A stretch of DNA of 64,000 nt from Palsa-465 sp963800475 (GTDB lineage: Bacteria > Actinomycetota > Thermoleophilia > Solirubrobacterales > Solirubrobacteraceae). This document shows positions 47,885 through 55,847 of the stretch, in pieces (position 1 is the stretch's first letter; the number at the start of each line of letters is the position of its first letter). Position numbers and translations under genes: made by a program. The notes under the pieces were generated by a model. It did not search any database. It had not been told where the DNA came from and saw nothing but the letters and a program-made list of their open reading frames with translations. Location of the stretch: the NCBI GenBank assembly GCA_963800475.1, contig CAWDAZ010000001.1:620001-684000 (forward strand). Reading direction: 5' to 3'.

Positions 47885-48998
47885 CAGCCTGCCTCGGCAG
47901 GCGCTCCACCTGGATCGGATCGGTGAGCGGCTGGCAGATCTCGGCGGCGGCCTGCTGGTCCTTGCCGCGCAACAGGTCGCGCAGCTGCACGAACGCGAGC
48001 GTGCCGAGCACGGCGGGGATCCACAGCTGGAACACCCGGTAGGCGAGCACCGCCGCCGCCGTCACCGACACCGGGACGTTGTAGACGGCGAAGCTGCCGA
48101 CCAGGCCGAGCTCGATTCCACCGATCCCGCCCGGCAGCGGAATCAGAGCGCCGAGCTGGCCGACCAGGTAACCGACGACCAGCACGCCGACCGGCGGGAA
48201 GTACCCGAACGCCTTGAAGCAGACGCCCAGCGCGACGATGTCGAACGCCATGTACCCGATCACGCCGCTCAGCACCCCGACCGGCCGGTCGCGGAGCAAC
48301 CACACCGAGTCGCGCACGCCGTCGGCGAGCGCGTCGATCCCCTTGCGCGACCACCTGCGGATGCGCCCGTCCTCCGGCCGGCTCGGCTTCCGCCCCGCGG
48401 CGAGCCGGTCGCGTAGGCGCGGGAGCGCGAGGACCAGGAGGATCACGACGACGGCGGCGGCCGCGAAGCCGTAGGTGAAGGCCGGCACGCTGTCACCGGC
48501 GAGCAGTCCGGTCGCGAACAGGATCGCGAACAGGATCAGCGTCACGAAGTTCGGCAGGCTCGTAAGCACGAAGAACGCGACCGTCCGCCGGGCGATGTGC
48601 TCGGCCTTCATCCCGCCCTTCGACAGCGCCCACGCGCCGAGCGCCAGACCCCCGGCTCCGCCGGCCGGCAGCAGCGAGTTGGCCGCCTGCTCCGCCATCC
48701 CGATCCGGTAGCTGAGGCGCCACGACATCCGCCCGCAGAACACGTACTTGAAGGCGACGACGTAGGAGAGCGCCGAGAGCAGCTCGGCGAACGCGCCGGC
48801 CACGAGCCACGGGCCATTCGCGTCGCGGAGCCGGTCCCGGAGGCTGCCCAGGCCCGGCGTCAGCCAAATCGCGACCCCGATCACCACGACCAGCACCGCG
48901 AGCTGCAGGAGTCTCGTGCGCAGGTGGGTCGAGGAGAGCTCCTCGGGCATCTGCTCGCTCGCGGCCTCCGGCACGGGGCGACGGGCCACATCGGACAC
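47859..48998 (-). CDS. flippase-like (lysylphosphatidylglycerol synthetase TM region) membrane protein
   Basis: 379 residues, about eight helices (LLQLAVLVVVIGVAIWL, WLVAGAFAELLSALSYVVAFKYVF, LGVCFKAFGYFPPVGVLVVGYLVGQLGALIPLPGGIGGIELGLVGSF). The L-IPLPGGIGGIExG motif is the signature of the UPF0104 / LPG-synthetase transmembrane family of lipid flippases. The catalytic synthetase domain is absent, so it probably moves lipid-linked substrates. Confidence 0.82.
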   Translation of the reverse strand: MSDVARRPVPEAASEQMPEELSSTHLRTRLLQLAVLVVVIGVAIWLTPGLGSLRDRLRDANGPWLVAGAFAELLSALSYVVAFKYVFCGRMSWRLSYRIGMAEQAANSLLPAGGAGGLALGAWALSKGGMKAEHIARRTVAFFVLTSLPNFVTLILFAILFATGLLAGDSVPAFTYGFAAAAVVVILLVLALPRLRDRLAAGRKPSRPEDGRIRRWSRKGIDALADGVRDSVWLLRDRPVGVLSGVIGYMAFDIVALGVCFKAFGYFPPVGVLVVGYLVGQLGALIPLPGGIGGIELGLVGSFAVYNVPVSVTAAAVLAYRVFQLWIPAVLGTLAFVQLRDLLRGKDQQAAAEICQPLTDPIQVERLPRQAVSARAPAS

Positions 48999-49066
48999 GC
49001 CTTGACTGTACGCAGACCGGCGCCAGGATTACCGGTCCTTGAGCTGACTAGCGTTGACAGGACCAG

Positions 49067-51325
49067 ATGACCGACTCGACCGCAACCGTCGCGCCGCTGA
49101 CCGGCCGTACCGCCTGGGCGCGAAACCTCGAGGAACCGCTGCGCTCGTTCCTGCGGACCGAGACCGGGGGCGCCGCGATCCTGCTCGCCGCCGCGGTCGC
49201 CGCGCTGATCTGGTCGAACGTCGATCCGTCCTCGTACCGGAGCGTGTGGGGGACGGTGCTGACGATCCGGATCGGCGGCTCCGGGATCTCGCAGTCCCTC
49301 CATCAGTGGGTCAACAACGGGCTGATGACGTTCTTCTTCCTGGTCGTCGCGCTCGAGGCGCGCAGGGAGTTCGACCTGGGCGAGCTCCGCGACCGGCGCC
49401 GGCTGACGCTGCCCGCGGCGGCCGCGATCGGCGGGATGGTGGTGCCGGTCGGGATCTACCTGGCGTTCAACGGCAGCGGCGGCGCGGCCGGCGGCTGGGG
49501 GACCGCAATGTCCACCGACACCGCGTTCGCGCTCGGGATGCTGGCGCTCGTCGGCCGGAGGTTCCCGCAGAGCCTGCGGGCGTTCATCCTCACGATCGCG
49601 GTGGTCGACGACCTGGTCGCGTTCGTGGTGATCGCGACCGTCTACAGCGCTTCGGTCTCGATCGGGCCGCTGATCGTGGGGCTCGCGGCGATGGCGGTCG
49701 CGCTGGGCGTGCGGCTGCGCCGGGTGCGCAACGGAATCGTGTACCTCGCGCTCGGGTTGGTGGCCTGGGTGGCGCTGTTCGAGTCCGGCGTGGACCCGGT
49801 GATCGTCGGCGTGTACTTCGGGTTGCTGGCGATCGCGTATCCGGCCCCGCGCGCCGACCTCGAGCGCGCTACCGACCTGTTCCGGCTGTTCCGCGAGCAG
49901 CCCACCTCCGAGCAGGCCCGGTCGCTGCGCGAGGGGGTCCGCACGGCGCTCTCGCCGAACGAGCGCCTCCAACAGATCTTCCATCCCGTCTCGAGCTACG
50001 TGATCGTGCCGCTGTTCGCGCTCGCCAACGCCGGCGTCGTGATCAACGCGCACTTCCTCTCGCGCGCGTACGGATCGGCGATCACGCTCGGGATCGTCTT
50101 CGGCTACCTGCTCGGCAAGCCGATCGGGATCACCGGCGCGAGCTGGCTGGTGACCCGTCTCAGCCGCGGGCGCGTCCGGCCGCCCGTCGGCTGGGCATCG
50201 GTGCTCGGCGGGGGCACGATCGCGGGGATCGGGTTCACCGTGTCGCTGCTGATCGCGTCGCTCGCGTTCCACGGGGTCGAGCTGCAGGAGGCCAAGCTCG
50301 GCGTGCTGACGGCCGCAGTCGGGGCGTCGCTGCTGACCGCGCTCGTGTTCCGGGTCACCGAGCTGCTCCCGAGCCGCGCGCGCCTGCGGGCGTTGATCGG
50401 GCAGCCGGACACGCTCGTCGACCTGAAGGTTCCAGTCGACGACGAACGGGACCACATCCGCGGCTCGATGGACGCCCCCGTCACGCTCGTCGAGTACGGG
50501 GACTTCGAGTGCCCGTACTGCGGGCGAGCCGAGCCGATCGTGCGTGAGCTGCTGGCCGGGTTCGGGGACCTTCGCTACGTGTGGCGGCACCTCCCGCTGA
50601 GCGACGTCCACCAGCACGCCCAGCTGGCCGCCGAGTCCAGCGAGGCCGCTGCCGACCAGGGCAGGTTCTGGGAGATGTACGACACGCTGCTGTCCCACCA
50701 GGACGCGCTGCAGGCGCGCGACCTGGTCCGTACAGCCGGCGAGCTCGGGCTCGACGTCGACCAGTTCCGCGAGTACATCCGCAAGCGCAAGGGCGCGGGC
50801 CGGATCGCGGAAGACGTCGAGTCCGCCGATGCCAGCGGCGTGTCCGGGACGCCGACCTTCTTCATCAACGGGCTGCGCCACTACGGCGCCTACGACGTCG
50901 AGACGCTCTCGCGGGAGGTCAAGGCGGCGCGGGCGCGCGCCGCTGCCGCTGCCACCGAGCCCCGGACCGCGGCATCACGGCCGAGCCACTGGACCGCGGC
51001 GACGGCCGGGCATAGGCTGCGCAGACCCGATCCCGAGGAGGACGCAGATGATCGTGATGTTCACCGCCCGCCGTCTGAAGCCGGGCGCCTGGGAACAGTT
51101 CCGCGAGGCATGGATGGGCCCCGGCGACGAGCCCCCGCCCGGCCTTCAGCGCGCCTACCACGCGCGCAACATCCGCGACGAGGACGAGGTGATCTCGTTC
51201 GGCCTGTTCGACATGAACGAGGCGGATTACCGGCGGTGGCGCGAGGAGGCGGACCACGCCGAGACCCAGCGGGTCGACAGGCTGTCGGCGTTCGTCGAGA
51301 ACGAGCACGTGTCGGGCGTCTATGA
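49067..51325 (+). CDS. nhaA: NhaA sodium/proton antiporter fused to a DsbA-like thioredoxin domain
   Basis: 752 codons. Residues 1-445: NhaA with GWGTAMSTDTAFALGMLALVG (the paired Asp region), VVDDLVAFVVIATVYS and GASWLVTRLSRG, about 12 helices. Residues 455-625: DsbA/thioredoxin fold, VTLVEYGDFECPYCGRAEPIV (CPYC active site) and SGVSGTPTFFING (cis-Pro). Fusions of this kind are known in actinobacteria. After about residue 635 the frame keeps open for another 115 codons with shadow-like, Arg/Pro-rich sequence over the next gene (51048-51350), so the normal stop seems lost near 50980-51050. Confidence 0.85.
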   Translation: MTDSTATVAPLTGRTAWARNLEEPLRSFLRTETGGAAILLAAAVAALIWSNVDPSSYRSVWGTVLTIRIGGSGISQSLHQWVNNGLMTFFFLVVALEARREFDLGELRDRRRLTLPAAAAIGGMVVPVGIYLAFNGSGGAAGGWGTAMSTDTAFALGMLALVGRRFPQSLRAFILTIAVVDDLVAFVVIATVYSASVSIGPLIVGLAAMAVALGVRLRRVRNGIVYLALGLVAWVALFESGVDPVIVGVYFGLLAIAYPAPRADLERATDLFRLFREQPTSEQARSLREGVRTALSPNERLQQIFHPVSSYVIVPLFALANAGVVINAHFLSRAYGSAITLGIVFGYLLGKPIGITGASWLVTRLSRGRVRPPVGWASVLGGGTIAGIGFTVSLLIASLAFHGVELQEAKLGVLTAAVGASLLTALVFRVTELLPSRARLRALIGQPDTLVDLKVPVDDERDHIRGSMDAPVTLVEYGDFECPYCGRAEPIVRELLAGFGDLRYVWRHLPLSDVHQHAQLAAESSEAAADQGRFWEMYDTLLSHQDALQARDLVRTAGELGLDVDQFREYIRKRKGAGRIAEDVESADASGVSGTPTFFINGLRHYGAYDVETLSREVKAARARAAAAATEPRTAASRPSHWTAATAGHRLRRPDPEEDADDRDVHRPPSEAGRLGTVPRGMDGPRRRAPARPSARLPRAQHPRRGRGDLVRPVRHERGGLPAVARGGGPRRDPAGRQAVGVRRERARVGRL

Positions 51326-51350
51326 GGTGATCGACGAGCTGAACCCCTGA
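51048..51350 (+). CDS. dimeric alpha-beta barrel (monooxygenase-like) small protein
   Basis: 100 residues, ATG behind a perfect AGGAGG. MIVMFTARRLKPGAWEQFREAWMGPG starts a ferredoxin-like dimeric alpha/beta barrel as in antibiotic biosynthesis monooxygenase-like proteins, then VISFGLFDMNEADYRRWREEADHAETQRVDRLS. Enzyme activity is not evident. It overlaps the 3' end of the nhaA-dsbA frame by 278 bases in another frame; its own start signals are much better. Confidence 0.7.
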   Translation: MIVMFTARRLKPGAWEQFREAWMGPGDEPPPGLQRAYHARNIRDEDEVISFGLFDMNEADYRRWREEADHAETQRVDRLSAFVENEHVSGVYEVIDELNP

Positions 51351-51571
51351 ACCATCGCTCGAATCGGGTGATCGCGGCCAATGTTGGTTCCGAACACACC
51401 GTTGCCAACGGCACCGATACCAGGGGTAATAGAGGTCACCGCGTCGTTCTTCTCTCTCCTCGACGCGTCGCGTGGATAGGCAGGTGAGCCGGCAGGTGAT
51501 CTCAGCTGTCGGCGATCCTGCCTCTCTACGGGCTTTGAGTTCGTCGCTCGGCGTTCTAACATCGGCTAGAG

Positions 51572-52579
51572 ATGGGCGATAACGGAGTCACGCCACGTCA
51601 GCGAGGGGACTGGCCGGAGGAGCGGGTTAGCCTCCTGGAAGCCGTCCCCGAGCTCTGTACGAATCTGCCGGACGACGAGCGCGCGGCGGTCGAGCGGATC
51701 TCGGTCCCGGTGGTCAGGCTGCCGAAGGGCCCCGCGCCCGTCGAAGAGCTGCTGCTGCGGCGCTCTGCATTGGCCGCGGTCGTCACCGAAGGGCTCGTGC
51801 TCAACGAGCTTCGGGTCGGGCCCGAGCCGGGTTTGCGGGTCCTGGGACCCGGGGATGTGATCGCCGCACCGTCGAGCGACGCGCCCGAGATCCTTGGCGC
51901 CTCCACCTACCGGACCCGCGGCTCCACCCGAGTCGCGCTGCTCGGCAACGACTTTCTGACCGCCGCCCGCCACGTGCCGCGGCTGTTCGTGGCGCTCCAG
52001 CGGGCGAACGCCGCGCAGGTCGAGCGGCTCGCCGCCCAGCTCGTGATCTGCCAGCTGCCACGGGTCGCCGATCGAGTGCACGCGATGCTGTGGCTGCTCG
52101 CCGACTCCTACGGCCGGGTGACCCCCGCGGGTACGCGCCTGTCACTGTCGCTGACGCACGAGGTGCTCGGCGCGCTGGTCGGCGCGCGCCGGCCGACGGT
52201 CACGCTCGCGCTCGGCGAGCTCGCCACGGCCGGGGTGCTGATTCCTCAGGACGGCGGCTGGCTGCTGCTGGAGCCGTGGAGGACGGGGCAGAAGCAACAC
52301 CGCATCCTCGAGGATCCCGAGCTGCTCGATTTCGAGCCGTCGGACTGGTCGCTGACCCAGGCCGCGGCCGCGTCGAGATCTGAAGCCGCGGGTACCCGTG
52401 AGCGGTTCGCCGAGCTCACCGCAACCGTGTACCGGCTTCGTGAGCAGCACCGCCGCCGCGTTGGAGAGGTGAACGAGCGACTCAACCGGCTGGTCAGAGC
52501 CCGTCAGGACGCGTCCGAGGTGCTGCGGCGCGTTCGCGTCGAGCGCGGCGTCACGCGTCGACTGCCTCCATCATCATGA
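51572..52579 (+). CDS. Crp/Fnr-like transcriptional regulator with extra C-terminal coiled coil
   Basis: 335 residues. Degenerate cyclic-nucleotide-binding-like N-terminus (VLNELRVGPEPGLRVLGPGDVIA), the long dimerisation helix (HVPRLFVALQRANAAQVERLAAQLVICQLPRVADRVHAMLWLLA) and a winged helix (LSLTHEVLGALVGARRPTVTLALGELATAGVLI). After it comes a long helical tail (FAELTATVYRLREQHRRRVGEVNERLNRLV). Lacks the cAMP pocket motifs. It ends 29 bases into the convergent PAS gene. Confidence 0.8.
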   Translation: MGDNGVTPRQRGDWPEERVSLLEAVPELCTNLPDDERAAVERISVPVVRLPKGPAPVEELLLRRSALAAVVTEGLVLNELRVGPEPGLRVLGPGDVIAAPSSDAPEILGASTYRTRGSTRVALLGNDFLTAARHVPRLFVALQRANAAQVERLAAQLVICQLPRVADRVHAMLWLLADSYGRVTPAGTRLSLSLTHEVLGALVGARRPTVTLALGELATAGVLIPQDGGWLLLEPWRTGQKQHRILEDPELLDFEPSDWSLTQAAAASRSEAAGTRERFAELTATVYRLREQHRRRVGEVNERLNRLVRARQDASEVLRRVRVERGVTRRLPPSS

Positions 52580-53576
52580 TCACCCCGGAGACCTCACCGT
52601 CGCGGTCATTTCCCATCGGCAGGCAGGTGACCCGGCAGCGGAACTTGCGTCCCCGGCGGTTGGTCGCCTCGACGGTGGCCTCCTGACTCTTCGAGCCGTC
52701 GCTCAGGCACGCGCGCAGCATCGGCTTGAGCTTCTCGACCGGTAACCCGAAGTCGAGCGCGAGCAGGTTCTGATCTTCGACCTCCTCGCTGGTGAGGCCC
52801 CAGAGCTCGTACGCCTGGCCGTTCCAGATCCGAACGTGCTGGTGACGATCGAGGACCGCCACGGCGACGCCGATCGTGGTGAGGATCGCCTCCAGGAACG
52901 TGTTCGTGTCGTTGAGCTCGAGCGTGCGATGACGAAGCTCTTCGTTCATCGTTTCGAGCTCCTCGTTGGCCGAGTGGAGCTCTTCATTCATCGTTTCGAG
53001 CTCCTCGTTGGTGGATTGGAGCTCCTCGTTGGTCGTTTCGAGCTCCTCGTTGGTGGATTGGAGCTCCTCGTTGGTCGTTTCGAGCTCCTCGACCGTCGAC
53101 TGGAGCTCTTCGGAGGCGTTCTCCAGGTCCCGCTTCGAGGTGGTCAGCTCGTCTTGCAGGCGCTGCACGTCGGTGATGTCCGAGTAGGTGATCACGGTCC
53201 CCATCGCCGATCCATCGCTCAGCAGCGGCGCGATCCTGACATTGAGCACCCGGTCGTCACCGTTCGTCCGCAAGAGCACGCCCGTGACGTCGACGGCCCG
53301 CAGGTCGTTGGCGACGACGTCGAGATGAGCTCTCAGCTCGACCGGCCGGTAGGACAGCTCGAGGTCCTGGATCGGCCGCCCGAAGTCGTTCACGGTGAGC
53401 CCGAACAGCCGGCGCGCGGTGTCGTTCGCCATCACCAGCGATCGGTTCGCATCCAGCACCGCCTGCGCCGGATTGCTGAGGTCGAACGCCGCCTCGCGGA
53501 GGTTGTCGGCGATGCTCTGCGACGCGCCGCCCGACGGGTCGGGGACGACCACGCGGTCCCGTCGCCGGCGCGTCAC
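52551..53576 (-). CDS. PAS / coiled-coil / PAS part of the CheR-PAS protein (frameshifted)
   Basis: 341 residues from GTG 53576. A PAS domain (LREAAFDLSNPAQAVLDANRSLVMANDTARRLFGL), a coiled coil made of heptads (NEELQST, NEELETT, NEELETM), then a second PAS (FLEAILTTIGVAVAVLDRHQHVRIWNGQAYELWGLTSEEVEDQNL). This is the usual C-terminal half of CheR-PAS sensor proteins in chemotaxis-like clusters. The CheR half (53257-54387) runs into it in another frame near 53570, so the two were probably one gene. Confidence 0.75.
   Translation of the reverse strand: MTRRRRDRVVVPDPSGGASQSIADNLREAAFDLSNPAQAVLDANRSLVMANDTARRLFGLTVNDFGRPIQDLELSYRPVELRAHLDVVANDLRAVDVTGVLLRTNGDDRVLNVRIAPLLSDGSAMGTVITYSDITDVQRLQDELTTSKRDLENASEELQSTVEELETTNEELQSTNEELETTNEELQSTNEELETMNEELHSANEELETMNEELRHRTLELNDTNTFLEAILTTIGVAVAVLDRHQHVRIWNGQAYELWGLTSEEVEDQNLLALDFGLPVEKLKPMLRACLSDGSKSQEATVEATNRRGRKFRCRVTCLPMGNDRDGEVSGVIMMMEAVDA
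52946..53111. repeat. 42-bp tandem repeat encoding a coiled coil
   Basis: Near-identical blocks GAGCTCCTCGTTGGTGGATT and GAGCTCCTCGTTGGTCGTTT alternate for about 165 bp. The repeat encodes EELQSTN/EELETTN heptads on the minus strand and forms the linker between the two PAS domains. Such repeats expand and contract easily. Confidence 0.75.
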
Positions 53577-54387
53577 GTGACACCTTGCGGAACAGCCTGC
53601 GCTTCAGGTCAACCGGCGTGAAGATGTCGTTGTGGGTGATCAGCATCTCGGACTTGCCGAGCAGCAGCACCCCGTCGTCGTTGAGCGCGAAATGGAACCG
53701 GCCGAGGACCTGGGACTGCGTCTCGGCCGTGAAGTACATGAGCGTGTTGCGGCACACGAGCAGGTCGATCCTCGAGATCGGTGCGTCCTGGACGAGGTCG
53801 TTGCGGCCGAAGATCACGCACCGGCGCAGGTCCTTGCGGAACACGTAGCGCTGCTCGGTGCGCTCGAAGAACCGCTCGAGCGCCTCGCGCGGGACGTCCT
53901 CGAGCAGGCGCGGCTGGTACGCCCCGTGGCGCGCAATGTCGAGCGCCTCCTCGTCGACGTCGGTGGCGTAGATCTTCACGCGCTGCTGAAACGCCTCGTC
54001 GCCGAGCACCCGAGTCAGAACCATCGCGAGCGTGTAGGCCTCTTCGCCGGAGGCGCAGCCGGCCGACCACACGCGTAGCGGCGAATCGGGTGGCCGCGAC
54101 GCGACCAGCGCCGGGACGACCTCGGTGGCCAGGTCGTCCCAGGTCTGCGGATCCCGGAAGAAGCTGGTGACGTTGATCAGGATCGCGTTGAACAGCGATG
54201 CGAACTCCTCAGGGTGCAGTTCGAGGTAGTCGGTGTATTCGTCGTAGCCCTCGACGCCGACCTCGCCCATCCGCTTGGCGACGCGGCGCTCGATGCTCGA
54301 GCGCTTGTAGCCCGTGAAGTCGAAGCCGCGCGCCTGCTTGACGAAGTCGAGGAACGTGTCGAGCGTGGTGTCCGGTCGACTGGCCAT
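53257..54387 (-). CDS. CheR-type chemotaxis methyltransferase part (frameshifted from PAS part)
   Basis: ATG 54387. Residues 1-265 are CheR: the N-terminal helical part LDTFLDFVKQARGFDFTGYKRSSIERRVAKRM, FRDPQTWDDLATEVVPAL, the SAM loop RVWSAGCASGEEAYTLAMVL, and LVCRNTLMYFTAETQSQVLGRFHFAL (the N-x-L-x-Y-F motif). It methylates glutamates of methyl-accepting receptors. After KRRLFRKVSRD the frame turns into Arg/Pro-rich shadow until 53257; the true continuation is the PAS part. The ATG overlaps the ancestral end of CheB. Confidence 0.8.
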   Translation of the reverse strand: MASRPDTTLDTFLDFVKQARGFDFTGYKRSSIERRVAKRMGEVGVEGYDEYTDYLELHPEEFASLFNAILINVTSFFRDPQTWDDLATEVVPALVASRPPDSPLRVWSAGCASGEEAYTLAMVLTRVLGDEAFQQRVKIYATDVDEEALDIARHGAYQPRLLEDVPREALERFFERTEQRYVFRKDLRRCVIFGRNDLVQDAPISRIDLLVCRNTLMYFTAETQSQVLGRFHFALNDDGVLLLGKSEMLITHNDIFTPVDLKRRLFRKVSRDAPATGPRGRPRPVGRRVAEHRRQPPRGGVRPQQSGAGGAGCEPIAGDGERHRAPAVRAHRERLRAADPGPRAVLPAGRAESSSRRRRQRPAGRRRHGRALADER

Positions 54388-54402
54388 CACGCAATCTCCG
54401 CC

Positions 54403-54633
54403 TCAGCCGCGGCGGCGTCGGACTCGGGAAGATCGCCGAGTGCCCCCACGGTCGCGCAGCGCCCGCACTGCCGTCCACAGCGCCGCCTCGACTCCCGTGC
54501 CCTGGGCATAGGCGAAGCTCGATGGTGAATAGCGATGGCCGACGTGGCATTCCCAGTACGGGAACCCCGCCTCCGAACGCTCGCTGAGCACGCCGCCGCA
54601 GTCCGGGCACACGGATGTGAGCAGGCGGCCCAT
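54403..54633 (-). pseudogene. detached zinc-ribbon C-terminal part of CheB
   Basis: 76 codons starting with ATG exactly one codon after the CheB stop, in the same frame: MGRLLTSVCPDCGGVLSERS then FPYWECHVGHRYSPSSFAYAQ and VEAALWTAVRALRDRGG. This CxxC..C..H ribbon plus helix is normally the C-terminal end of CheB proteins in such clusters. After RDRGG a base in a GGGGG run (54443-54447) appears missing: the shifted frame continues ALGDLPESDAAAAEAEIA and stops at the CheR ATG. Confidence 0.55.
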
Positions 54634-55278
54634 CTACGGGTCGTCCGGAGGAGAGGTGGCGGCCGTGTCGTCTGGCAGCTGCTGGCCCTTCACGATCGCG
54701 GCAATAGTCTTGCCGATCCGGTCGGACGGCACGACCGCGTCCACCGCCGAGCTGGCGAGTGCGCTCGAGGGCATCCCCGGGAACATCGCGTCGTCGGGGC
54801 TCTGGACGACCGTCGCGCCTCCCTCGGCCTTGATCACCGCGAGTCCGGCGGCGCCGTCGTCTCGCGTGCCGGACAGGATCACCCCCACGACCCGGGAGTC
54901 CCGCGCCTGCGCGGCGGTGCGGAACAGCACGTCCACGGCGGGCCGATGGCCGTTCTCGCGGGGGCCGACCGTAAGCCGGACGACCCCGTCCTCGACGACG
55001 AGGTGGCGGTCGGGCGGCGCGACGACGATCTCGCCGATATGGAGCGGCTGCCCGTCGCTCGCGAACCTGCACGGAAGCTGCCCCGCGCGCGCGAGGATCC
55101 CCGCCAGCACGCTCGGGCTGCTCGGCGTGATGTGGAGCACCACGCATACGGCGGCGGGGAGATCGGCCGGGAGGTCTCCGACGATCCGCTTGAGCACCTC
55201 GACGCCGCCTGCCGAAGCACCGATCACGACGAGATCGGGCCTGGTTCCGCGCTCACCGAGCTGATCCAGCGGTGTCAT
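54634..55278 (-). CDS. CheB-type protein-glutamate methylesterase
   Basis: 214 residues. The catalytic triad is in place: Ser in VVIGASAGGVEVLK, His in CVVLHITPSSPSVLAG and Asp in VVGVILSGTRDDGAAGLAVIKAEGG. No N-terminal receiver domain, so it belongs to the stand-alone CheB kind of non-flagellar or PAS-coupled signalling. It demethylates receptors. TAG at 54634-54636 separates it from the in-frame zinc-ribbon part. It is the first gene of the CheB/CheR-PAS locus and diverges from the STAS gene. Confidence 0.85.
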   Translation of the reverse strand: MTPLDQLGERGTRPDLVVIGASAGGVEVLKRIVGDLPADLPAAVCVVLHITPSSPSVLAGILARAGQLPCRFASDGQPLHIGEIVVAPPDRHLVVEDGVVRLTVGPRENGHRPAVDVLFRTAAQARDSRVVGVILSGTRDDGAAGLAVIKAEGGATVVQSPDDAMFPGMPSSALASSAVDAVVPSDRIGKTIAAIVKGQQLPDDTAATSPPDDP

Positions 55279-55410
55279 CAAGAAAAGCCTACGCGCAAAC
55301 TCGCCCACCGGAGCGGGCCCTGGTCGCCGCCGTCGTGCGCCGCGTTGAATAGCAACTGATCGTTCGGTGCCGATGTCTGTGCGTCGCTCGCTCGGGCTAC
55401 TGTCGAATAC

Positions 55411-55794
55411 GTGGCGGATCTCGGCGACGGCGCCCCGAGCGGATCGCTCCAGAACGACGGAAGCTTGGCTGGATCGCTGCCGTTCACGGTGCGCGTGGTC
55501 AGCACCGGAGAGCGTGCGGTGCGCGTGCTGGTGGCCGGCGAGCTCGACCTCGGCACCTCCGAGCGCTTCGACGAGGTGGTCACGCGGGCGCTGACCGATG
55601 CGGACGAGGTGGTGCTCGACCTCTCGAGCGTGACGTTCATCGACTCGACCGGACTCAGCTCGCTGCTCGCCGGCGTCGGCGCCTCGCATCTGCGCGACCG
55701 GAAGCTCGTGATCAGCTCGCGCCTCGGCGCCCAGCCCCGCAGGCTGCTGCAGGTGGCGGGCATCGAGTCGGCGCTGCCGCTCGTCGACGACTAG
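55411..55794 (+). CDS. STAS-domain anti-anti-sigma factor
   Basis: 127 residues from GTG. STAS fold VRVLVAGELDLGTSERFDEVVTRAL and VVLDLSSVTFIDSTGLSSLLAGV, where the Ser of DSTGL is the phosphorylation site of SpoIIAA/RsbV proteins. It would bind an anti-sigma kinase in its dephosphorylated state. No kinase (RsbW-like) is adjacent; a partner elsewhere is needed. It stands alone between CheB and an MFS gene. Confidence 0.88.
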   Translation: MADLGDGAPSGSLQNDGSLAGSLPFTVRVVSTGERAVRVLVAGELDLGTSERFDEVVTRALTDADEVVLDLSSVTFIDSTGLSSLLAGVGASHLRDRKLVISSRLGAQPRRLLQVAGIESALPLVDD

Positions 55795-55847
55795 ATGTAG
55801 TCCGACTGACAACGCGACCAGCGGCCGGGCTGCGAAGATACGCCGCC

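Noticed and set aside
48881..50881. 666-codon open frame opposite nhaA-dsbA
   Set aside because: Composition typical of antisense shadow (Arg, His, Asp, Gln runs); nhaA and DsbA motifs on the other strand are unambiguous.
54634..54636. Stop codon after CheB read as a recoded residue
   Set aside because: It is TAG, not TGA, with no sign of pyrrolysine usage; premature stop or separate ORF is simpler.
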